Assembly (NCBI GenBank): GCA_003118195.1
Contig: BEXV01000454.1
Coordinates: 28,182 to 59,686 of the forward strand
Direction: 5' to 3'
Source of the DNA: Hemicentrotus pulcherrimus
Taxonomy: Eukaryota; Echinodermata; Echinoidea; Camarodonta; Strongylocentrotidae
DNA: 31,505 nt
Below, piece by piece: positions 11,188 to 21,900 of this stretch; the stretch's first letter is position 1; each line of letters begins with the position of its first letter. The position numbers and the translations under genes were made by a program. The notes under the pieces were generated by a model. The model was given only the letters and a program-made list of their open reading frames with translations. It ran no database searches and was not told the DNA's origin.

Positions 11188-11396
11188 AACAACAAAAACA
11201 ACAACAACAATAATATAAAGAAGAAGAAGCAGAAGATTGCTACCATTATTGACACTACTATTGTAGCCGGTAGTTCGACCCCATCGTTTGCCTGACTGTT
11301 GTATTACAAATTAATCAATTCATTTATATCATACAGAAACAATGGTTAATGTTTTTTCGACAATGATTGCGCCATACAAGGAAACTAAAATAGTAT

Positions 11397-11480
11397 ATTA
11401 ATAATAATAATAATAATAATAATTATGTAACTTATATAGCGCCAAATCCACTCTGTGGAGTGCTCGAGGCGCATTAAACC
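11397..11480 (-). mobile_element. 3' end of an ATT-tailed SINE-like repeat
   Basis: On the minus strand a body containing GCGCCTCGAGCACTCCAC and TTTGGCGCTATATAAG ends in (ATT)n (11423-11397). The GCGCTATATAA plus ATT tail is shared with the plus-strand element near 14930-14967, so the two are copies of related families. Confidence 0.55.
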
Positions 11481-12037
11481 CTACACATTAAACCCTACAC
11501 ATAATGTAATATTTAACTACGAGATATATGACATATAGAGGCTCACTAACGTTTTAGTTTTTGTAATTTTTATCGTTTTATTTACTTTTATTCAAAAAAT
11601 ACTTTGAATACACATACAAACAAGACTTTCCACATTTGAACAGCAATATCTGAATCAAAGGCTGCTTAATAATACATATACGTACATCGAACAACCTTTC
11701 GCCACATTAAGTAATCGCAGCTGCGAAGTCGGTTTTCATTTTGTTCGTGTTTGGAATTCCATTAAAATCATACGGTCATCATTCGTGGTGACGTTTTCAA
11801 ATATAAAAATTATCAACGCATTTTGACATTTGCAATGCAACACAATCTCCGTCTATGATATTTGGCTTATAATACATCATTGCTAGTTAAATTTACCATG
11901 TATCACGCATTATGATTTTTTTTTTTATTTAATCGGGTTTCTTTTTTCAGAATAATTAAAAAGTTCAATTTTCTAGTAGAAGTAAGAAGTTAAGATGACA
12001 AATTGTATTCAAGGCACACAAACCCGATGACCTATAA
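11481..12037. other. Intergenic sequence without recognised features
   Basis: AT-rich, with a duplicated ATTAAACCCTACACAT near 11472-11501. Nothing else is recognised. Confidence 0.5.
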
Positions 12038-12122
12038 GACCGAGAGCCCACGAAGCCGACAAGCTACTTTTGGTTCATTGGACCTTCAGATGATTGTTCG
12101 GTCTTGTGGCCCATCGTTCTCG
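12038..12122. mobile_element. GACCGACA-family inverted-repeat element, short copy
   Basis: Left side GACCGAGAGCCCACGAAG and CCGACAAG; right side TTGTTCGGTCTTGTGGCCC. When reversed, the right side resembles the left (GGGCCACAAGACCGAACAA). The same motifs form the ends of the larger element at 27541-27790. Confidence 0.45.
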
Positions 12123-12440
12123 TACACAGAATAGATAACACTGAAATAATTCATAATATAACATATAATATAAAACTCACTTAAAATATCAGCTTTGTCT
12201 CGCCATGATGATACCTTTGTAATTCTAAAAACAGGGTTTCATACCTCAGCACCACGTCTCAGCCAAATAATTCAATAAAATGGTAATTAGTTGTTGACAT
12301 TGCATTTTCATTATACATATTATATATACAAATGATAAGGAATGTCACTTTTGATCAAAATGGACATAAATAAATGATAACATTATATACAAGCACGAAT
12401 GACACATGTAAGGCATTTCTTTTATCAAAGTACTAAGGTT

Positions 12441-12778
12441 TTTATTATTTAAGCCAATCCCTAAACCACTGGGTTAAATTGTACAACACGGGTGGTTTAC
12501 TATCTGTCCAACCTTAGTAATGCTTTGCACATTATACCCGACCACCTTTTACTACAAACTGAGCAAGCAAAGTTGGACACAAAGTTACCCCCTTGTTGTG
12601 CATTTATATAATGTTAAGGGTTATATTGGTTGTAGCCATGAGGGAATTAACGTCGTTCTGATTTTGAACAGACTATTAAAGTGTTCATTGATGGCTCCTA
12701 TCGATATTGTATAGAAAATAAAGCCCTGCGCCACCCTCCTCCCTGAATAAATCTAATCCTAAAATGTCATCATTGTGC
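12441..12778 (-). other. Probable 3' UTR of the GALNT gene with polyadenylation signal
   Basis: About 340 bases follow the stop codon. A minus-strand AATAAA at 12446-12441 is a plausible polyadenylation signal. The exact cleavage site cannot be read from sequence alone. No other coding content is recognised here. Confidence 0.4.
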
Positions 12779-12940
12779 TCATCGTGAGTGATTCTTTAAG
12801 TCCCATTCTTTCATATTAAGCTGCCATGATCGTTGACTAGTTCGACCATCGCATTCCTGTACAGTGAGTGTGAAAGAGTCGTCATCATCATCGACCTCCA
12901 GATCCAAGCAGTCTCGAGCTCTGTTCTTGATTTCACCCGT
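12779..12940 (-). CDS. GALNT: GALNT exon h: lectin gamma repeat, C-terminus and stop
   Basis: The final coding exon of 53 codons plus TGA (12781-12779), after a CACACCTAACCAG acceptor. It encodes [14 protein letters not shown], an Asp-rich run, [17 protein letters not shown] and a short charged tail. CLD and the second Cys are conserved. The terminal QxW is altered to Q-R-S-W, with one extra residue. The total length and the position of the stop match the normal C-terminus of the family. Confidence 0.92.
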   Translation of the reverse strand, partial: TGEIKNRARDCLDLEVDDDDDSFTLTVQECDGRTSQRSWQLNMKEWDLKNHSR

Positions 12941-15900
12941 CTGGTTAGGTGTGGTATGGAGAGATGGGGAGAGAGAGAGAGAGATAGAGAGATTCAGTGA
13001 AGCAAAATGTATTACTGGTTGATTTCATTTAGGAGTCAATACATAACAGATGAAATTGTGAAACATAATTGTTAAAGATGAAATTTGAAGATAATTTTTT
13101 TTTTCAAGGAAGTTTACATTTAAATAGTACTCTTCAGTAATTATTAAATGTTTGTCAAACTATTCACATAAAATAGTATGTACGCGCCTTTTGATTTGTG
13201 TTTTAGGCATAAAACATGATCACAAAAGTTTGATCAAATATCAACTCAGTTGATATCAGGCAGATGCAATTTCAATACAAAGTGTATACCTTCAGAAATC
13301 GTCGATTCCTTACTCAAATGCAAGATAGTAGTATTTATATCATAATGTTCTTATATAGGATTTCCCGGCCAAATTCGCGAGTTTGTCATTCAAATTCATT
13401 TGTCTTGCGTTCAAATTCGACGGTTTTAGTGCTGTCGGTTATATCTCGGGTTTATATTCCTTTTTCTAGATTTCAAATCTATGAAGTTTTCGTTAGAATC
13501 TATGTATGTTTCATTCCAATTAGTGAACAAATTGCTTCTTTCGCTATTTGGTCATTCGATATAGCGCAACACGATTTTCTGACATCGCGACGGTGTAATT
13601 TTAGCATTCTAATTCATTTGTAGCATTCAAATTAGTACTTTGTGCACTCAAATTAATGGCCAATATACATTTCTCGTGTTTTAAACACTTTTTATAGCTC
13701 ATTATTTTTCTTTCAAGATCGTTTTTTCATGTGTATTTCATCCTATTTTATTTTCTTGCATTTATACTCTTTATATACTTTTAAATTCATCAGATATTCA
13801 TCAGTCTTTAAGTTTGATTGTTTAAAAAAAAAGACTTACTGTACATCTACGGACTTGATTGTCTCAATATAATTTTGTGTAAATTTTCATGTAAGGAAGT
13901 TGTTTGTCTTGTGTTTCAACATAAATTGATCACAACTTCATTATGGAGGGAGGGTACAATATTGTGACTGGGGTAGGTATTTTCGTGTCCCCACTTTTCC
14001 GGGGTATATGGACATGTACGTTCAGAGATGCCATATCCCTTGATTTTGCCCCTTCTTTACCCAATGTCTGACTACAAACATATGCTTTGTCCTCAAAATT
14101 AATAAATTGAATAACAGGAAAGACCCCAATAGAAAATCATGTATTTAATTGCATTTTTTAAAGCTGTAAACGTGTGTTGCATTTCTTCCCCCTAACATTC
14201 CTAACTTGAATAAACATAATTCGAATACGAATGACAGGTGTTAATTTGAATGATAAAAATGACGCCTCGACAAGTGACGATTAATTTGAATGCTAGTTGA
14301 GCAGTTTCTAAATTGAATGACAGATCTATGAAATCCTTCAACCAAAATCCTAAATTAAAAACAAAATAGGGAAAATTGAATGATGATTGGCATGGCAAAA
14401 CTGATCTGCGCAAAGAAAATGAATTCGAATGACAAACTCGCGAATTTGGCCGGGAAATCCTATACTTGTTTTTATTTGTATTGGGCGTTTTTAACACAAG
14501 TCATGTTTTAAAGTTGTCGCCTATTATTTTGATTGAATAGTTAACTGTTCTAATCTCTTTGTCTGACATCTTATTCTGATAATGAGAGAGAGATGAATAA
14601 ATAAATTTAAATTAAAAAATCCTGTCTGGGTTAAGTTATTTGTCATTATCATGTAAGTTTCACATTTCCAAAAATGTGATGACACTAAAGGCTATTGAAG
14701 TTGCTTTAGGTTGATTTTTTGAAACTCTTTCCGATCCTGTTAATTATACAAAATTCCTTGGTAGGATGCGAAAGTTCATGTGATTGGCTGAGCAAATGTG
14801 CGCTTGTAAAATGGCGGCTGGCCGAAATGCTCCACAGGGAGTGGAGAATGTGCATACATTGTGTGCACACATTGTGTGCGGGTAATATATCTGTAAAGCG
14901 CTTAGACACATCGGTGTATCAATGTATTGGGCGCTATATAAAAGCGGAATATCATTATTATTATTATAAAATTAATATTTGACTTTACCTCACTGACGTA
15001 GTCCCATAGCTGGTTACCTCCCATCTGATGGCATCCCATCAAGGTCAAGGTCGAAGATGTTGCATCATAATCCAAACAGAGTGAACTATGTTTGAGCTCT
15101 TGCTCTTCGGTGTACATCCAGATCTAAGTAACATGGTTGGAGTGAAAGCAATCGTTTTTTCATGTTATTATTACTTTCTTTTTTAATTATTATTCCATGG
15201 CCTTAATGTAATACAAGTGTATTGCATGTTTCAAGTTTATTTATTTCCACACATCTCAAAAAATTTCAACACAATAAGTGCAAAACATAATAGAAATATT
15301 TTTTAAAAATTATAAACGTCACAGATTATAACATCTTAATAATTATTATTACACAGTATAGCTGGTATCATCAAAATGATGAAAGAGGGGGAAAAATATT
15401 GTTTAAAAGTCCCGTGACAGTTTTTTTCCGGTGATCAATTGCTTTTTACATTACATTTACAGAATTCTTAACTTCAATCCTTGACCAAATACTATACTTA
15501 CCCAAACCTCTACCCAAATCAATATTGATAGGTTGAGTGTCATTTCTCTACCAGCTATCAGTCGCGCTGGTATCCTTTTATTTTCTCTCTTTCTCTTTTC
15601 CTCAAGCTAGGTCTTTATCTCCCTAATTTCAATACATATTTACATTAATTACTCAATGACGCTCTATTATCGTTATCTTTAATTCCTCGATTTTGTTTTA
15701 CAAAATGGCACGTACATGGAGTGAAACGGAGGTTAATATCGTTGAAGAGCCGTATCAAAAAGGGTATTTAAATGTTCAAAACTGATAAAGATTATTCAAA
15801 ATCGGAGTAAAAATTGGTGTCAGTGAGCATTCTTAATAGCGCCACCTCTCGATTAGGTAGGTACATTTCTCATTAATATCAACCTCTGAAAATAGTGTTG

Positions 15901-18900
15901 AACTTGTTCCAATGTCCGCTACCTAAAAAGAAGTTTACGGAAGCCAAGCTCCTCAAAGATATATATCAGTACCGCTGCTCTAACCTCTATGCAACCTTTC
16001 ATGTTTTGTTTTACTTAACGTAATTTTCATAGTCATACAATTCAGTTCAGTTTAATCCAAACAAGGTTTATCAGAACATGATTAGCAGTCAAAACTGAAC
16101 GGTTCCTGTATTTATAGTGCAAGTAAAATACGATATTAATTGTAACAATACCTGATCGATTCCGTTGTCACAACGATGTGCGACCATTGGTTCGGTGACG
16201 GGAGTGGTCCTACCTCCTGTGTCAAGGCACCAGTTGGTGGCTGTATGTCGTACCTGTAATCATGGTAATAGCACCAAATAAAGATATTCGTGTAAGCTTG
16301 GCTCGTTATGGGATTACTTCTCGGAAGGTAACTTGCAAAGCCATTGGTTAAAGTTTTCAGAATCAGGCTATCCCCCCTTCCTTTTGATTTTGCATTTTGT
16401 TGAAAGGAGAGATGTATGAACTTAAACCCTATCCCATTTTTGCGTAACGGTTGGCCCTTTGCATACTGTTAGCAATGAAGCATTTAATAACGTCCTCTTC
16501 TTTTTAGTAGTAAAATGATAATGGAATGAAAAAGGCAAGGCAATGATTTTATTCGTAATTTTATTTGCAGATGTGAGGTGTTTTTTTTTCGAAATGGGCA
16601 GCTTCATCTCTTATGTGATTCTTAGGTATAACATTATACAACAACTCTGGTCGATGTCGTGTTATTATAAGATTAGTTTTGTTGAGCGTAATTTGTTATC
16701 AAAAGAAAAATCATGTCAGGAACTTAGTTCATACCTCGCCATATATTTTATTCCTCCCTGGCCATCCTCCTTCCGGGAACACATTCTCAAGATACCATTG
16801 AAACGACCGGCATCCAAGTCTACTTCTCAGTTCGACGCGGTCCGTATAGTTCCCAGCATTCACCTTGAGCGCACTGGGTGACATGGAGTAGAAGAACTCA
16901 TTGTACCCATCTAGCCAGACTTCTGCCAGTCGTTTGTTGTTGTAACTGATGAAGTCGGTAAGAGTGTTGGAGTATGGAGCATGCTTGCGGAAGATATGCC
17001 CGACGTGTGAGCATGGGAGGATTTCAATTCGGCCACCGCACATCCATGTCTGAAAACAATTAAAATGTGTTTAAACTATCTCTTGTAATATGAGATTGCA
17101 AGTATAGGCTTTAGAGACTATTGGACTTAAGGTATCGGCTATCGCAAACTGTAAAACTCGAGCTTCATGAAAGGATAACGATGTGACAAATGACTTTATA
17201 ATCAATTTATACATTATGTTTTTTCCTTAGAATTACCATTTCTGGTTATTCAGAAATTAAACTACGGCCTCTTAGACAGAATGCCCTGAATCACGTTGAC
17301 CCAACCCCATTCCCTTGATGTATACGTCGAGTTTATAACCACCTTTAACGAAGATAATACCAAACAAACTTGGAGCATTCCTGGAACAAATCTTGTTTTG
17401 GTTCATGCTTACCTTAAATGAAATCTCCAGGTTTTCAGCACCCCAGATCTCAAAACCCGAGTCATACATTCCAGTTTCAATGAAATAACTCCGATCTATA
17501 GCAAATAGCCCGCCCGCCATCGTCGGTGAAGGAATAGGGTGCGTGGGGTCATGTTTGAGCAGCGGGAGGTCACGTCTTTGAATGCTTTGCCATCTGAATG
17601 TAAGTGACCAATCAAAAACGCCGATAGCTGGAGTTTGGTTGTCAGCCTCGTAACCCAGGTTTTGAGCGCTGATGACGTCAATAACGGGCGTTACAACGTT
17701 GCTCCTAAAAGATGGACAGGATAGTGAATACAAAATGATTTGTTTTAGGTCAACAGCAATAAAACCATAGTTTGTCACACAAAAATATTCAAATTAATGT
17801 TTTTTCGTAATTTTTATTCCCGAATAGGCCTGCTACAAAGCAATTTCATCGTGATACTTAAATGATTCCATTTTCACTTTTTATTGTGACTTTAACAATA
17901 ACAACTTTTTTACATGTCGGACTCACTTGTATAATAATTTGGCCTTTCATTTAGTGATTTGTGATTTATGATATAATTTTATGTGCGCGTTCGTGGGTAC
18001 GCGCGTTTGTGTGCGTGTGTGTGGGTGGGTGTGAATGCCAGCTTCTAGTCAATTGTTGGTTCTTATGTTACTATTGTTTCCATACATTTTTACACACCAT
18101 CTTTAATAATTATTACCTGTCTTCTGCTATCCTCGCAAGGAGAGGTTCTAGCCAGCCATTCGTAGCCTCGCAATGAGAATCAAGGAACGTCAGCACTTGA
18201 CCTTTGGCTACGAGGGCACCGCGCATGCGTGCTCGTATTAACCCAGATCTGGCTCCCATACGTTCTACGTGGACTGGGACGGGTAACCTGGCTACATACG
18301 AGTCCAGCTGATGACCAAGATGATCTGTAAATAAATCAATTAATTCATGGTAAATGCTGATAAAATTTTACACCGACACATTCAAATATTCAAAATACCT
18401 ACGTAAAGCTGACTTGTATATTTTGGAACAGCCGTATATTCCGATCCTGGATGTCTCATTTTCTCCTTTTGATCTAAAAACTAATTTAATCATCTTTTAT
18501 ATTTTTGGTTTCTTCCAAACAATCATAAGGTTTTGATATTGAACAAAAATGCTCTTTCATTAAACACACACTATTTTATCTCATTTTACATCTTCTTTAA
18601 TTTCCTCAAGAAGATCTTTAATAGTTCACTGCACCTTAGTGACCTTACCATGAATACTTGCGTCGTCCACCAGGATAATCTCCGTTAGATATTGACGTGG
18701 CGATCGGTTGATGACACTATGGACTGTCCGTAAGAGGGCGCTCCATGCTTCGTTATGGAATACAATAATGACACTTGTATTTGGAAGTGATGAAGAGTAC
18801 TGTTTATATAGGCACCTGCGAATTAAAGAAAAGATAAACACAACATTTTGACTTTTATACAGCCACAACGAATTGTCACATAGATTACTGTTAACATGGG

Positions 18901-21900
18901 CACCTGCTGGTAAATGAAATTGATCACACTAACATGGTACATTTCTCTTTTTTTGCCCCCTTGGTTCTTTACTTCTATTGATCGATTGATAGACTCGTAG
19001 ATAAAGGATGAACCGTGCATGGTCGGAAGTGTTGCTTTCATTCATTTGACAGCAAACTAGTATTATGTAGTTTAGTACGCATGAACCAGATGTCTAATGA
19101 AGTTTTAAATCGACCGCTTTTTAAAGGTCTTTTTTTTTAAAAACATTTAGATCACCAATGAGGCCAGTTGCTTTGCTTGACCTTAACGGCGTGATTGGGT
19201 TATTTCCTGTTCTGTGTAGTATGAGGTTCACCAAAGTAGTATGGTATCTTCAAATAGATGATCTTTACATAATACTCATTTATTTTACATTCCCTTTTTA
19301 AATCTGCATGTAAGGCTGTAGTTGGCACAAGAGTCATGAACATGCCACAAAGGAATAATACAAGTTGGCATGGTGCACTTTAAATGTTATTTATGATTAG
19401 CAGGGGTACAGCTTCAGGACTACAATCCGACTATGTGAACGATGAACATCCATAACACAGGTCTTGATGCGAATGTTATCCTCATTATTTGACAAAATAC
19501 TTAAACTAACTATTCGGTTCAAAATCAAAAACATTTATTTCTTACTCGTCCCGTTAACTTNNNNNNNNNNNNNNNNNNNNNNNNNNNNNNNNNNNNNNNN
19601 NNNNNNNNNNNNNNNNNNNNNNNNNNNNNNNNNNNNNNNNNNNNNNNNNNNNNNNNNNNNNNNNNNNNNNNNNNNNNNNNNNNNNNNNNNNNNNNNNNNN
19701 NNNNNNNNNNNNNNNNNNNNNNNNNNNNNNNNNNNNNNNNNNNNNNNNNNNNNNNNNNNNNNNNNNNNNNNNNNNNNNNNNNNNNNNNNNNNNNNNNNNN
19801 NNNNNNNNNNNNNNNNNNNNNNNNNNNNNNNNNNNNNNNNNNNNNNNNNNNNNNNNNNNNNNNNNNNNNNNNNNNNNNNNNNNNNNNNNNNNNNNNNNNN
19901 NNNNNNNNNNNNNNNNNNNNNNNNNNNNNNNNNNNNNNNNNNNNNNNNNNNNNNNNNNNNNNNNNNNNNNNNNNNNNNNNNNNNNNNNNNNNNNNNNNNN
20001 NNNNNNNNNNNNNNNNNNNNNNNNNNNNNNNNNNNNNNNNNNNNNNNNNNNNNNNNNNNNNNNNNNNNNNNNNNNNNNNNNNNNNNNNNNNNNNNNNNNN
20101 NNNNNNNNNNNNNNNNNNNNNNNNNNNNNNNNNNNNNNNNNNNNNNNNNNNNNNNNNNNNNNNNNNNNNNNNNNNNNNNNNNNNNNNNNNNNNNNNNNNN
20201 NNNNNNNNNNNNNNNNNNNNNNNNNNNNNNNNNNNNNNNNNNNNNNNNNNNNNNNNNNNNNNNNNNNNNNNNNNNNNNNNNNNNNNNNNNNNNNNNNNNN
20301 NNNNNNNNNNNNNNNNNNNNNNNNNNNNNNNNNNNTTTTTTTTTCTCTCTCTCCCCTTCTCTTTCTCCCTCTCTCCTTTTTTCTCCCTGGCTCTCCCCCT
20401 TGCTTTCAATCACTCCCTCCCTTCCTCCCTCTCTGTACTACTAGTATCCCCATCTTTATCCTCTCTCTTCTGTTCTTCCTCTGTATGAACAAACAAGCAT
20501 GTAGTTATGGTTTTGTCTGTTTGTTTATTTATTTGTTATTTCGTTTTGTACTCGCTTGTTTGTTCGTTCTTTTATTTTGATATGTGGATCTAAATGTATA
20601 AGCGTTAAACACGATGTAAGGGGTGTACACGGTTTACATTAATGACTCTAGGCCTCAAATGTGAGATAAATAATAACCTTAAACAGACACTTCACCTTCC
20701 AATAATCACTCAGTCAAAACGATAATTTAATCACTCAGGAACATCACTCTAGATCCTCCAAGGGTGTTTCCGGGGCGAAAGGGGGGTAGTGAGGGTGCAA
20801 GGCGGTGATAGAGTGGGGTGCTAGCAAAGCACGCTTTGGTCTTGATTCGGTCTCGAGCTGGAATGGTATTCCATAGCTATCTCTCAAATGGACGAGTCAT
20901 AGAATATTTATATGATAACCATTGACCCATGTTTAAAATGATGATTTAGTTTCGTTTTGTTCTGTATTTTTCAAGTTAAACCATTTCGTATATCTTTAAG
21001 CCCCACTGCACTACTTATAGCTACTTGCGCCCTCTATATATCAAGAAATGCCTAATCGGTGACCATTGGTCCCCCGTGATCCTCTTTTTTATGTTAAGTG
21101 AGAGATGATTTGATGAGATAACCACCTGTCAGTGACCATGCAGGGTGTTCTAATCCCTCCTGTAAAGTAGTACAGATGGGCTTTAAACCTTGTCAGATCA
21201 TAACCTTTCGCCTACTTTCAATTTGTCCATGGAACTCGAATATTGATTCATATCCCCTCAATATAAAATAAGAAATGTGACTAATGGTTGATAATAACTT
21301 CCCTCATGAAAATTAAATCCAAGGGACTCAAGAGATGCCTTGTAGAAACCCTGTCCAAATAAATACTTACAAAAGAAAACCCCAGTCGCTAGAGGGAGCT
21401 TATTACGTAATTTTGTAGCTGGTATGATGTCCCCCGGGGCACGGCTAACCTGTGAAGCCCTGCACGAGTCACATAGTGTTGCTAGATAAACGTTCTTTTC
21501 AATTAGTGTTATATTAAATTATGAATCTATAGCCATGAATCTTGACCTCGCTTGAATATTTGCTCGCACGCAATCTGTGCGTAAAACAAAATCTAGATAT
21601 AAACCCCTACGTAGTTAGACTATCTTGGGGTCTCTTTCATCCAGTACATATTATAGAAAACATATAAGAGAAGAAATGTTATACCATTGATATTAATGTA
21701 ACATATTCATAATATAAGTGACATTCTAATCTTGCATGTTTAAAGACCGTCACCACTACTGGGTCAGAAGGGATTAGACCACACAGGGAGCCATCGAGGT
21801 CACTGTGGCAGGTGGCTATCTCATTAACTCAGCTCTCATTTAACATAAGAAAAAGGGGATCATGGGGACCAACAGGCACCGATTGGGGAAGTTTTCTATA

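Larger units (their letters stand above)
12941..14988 (-). other. GALNT intron between exons g and h
   Basis: About 2 kb. It holds a GA microsatellite (12968-12992), the 1.1 kb TIR element (13358-14460) and a SINE-like repeat ending about 20 bases from the donor side. No further exon is needed, because phases 0/0 join g to h. Confidence 0.85.

Noticed and set aside
10806..11255. Lys/Glu-rich and Leu/Ser-rich ORFs over 100 residues
   Set aside because: Products of the GAA/GGA tract; low complexity on both strands.
13264..14497. Two ORFs sharing an [14 protein letters not shown] peptide
   Set aside because: The shared peptide comes from the inverted terminal repeats of the transposon read on opposite strands; it is not a protein family.
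15230..15350. Possible LINE 3' end (TTTATTTATTTCC stretch); similar at 31260-31375
   Set aside because: No reverse transcriptase coding sequence or diagnostic tail; the resemblance is too vague to call.
19464..20444. Very long ORFs on both strands
   Set aside because: They span 775 N and contain no real coding sequence.
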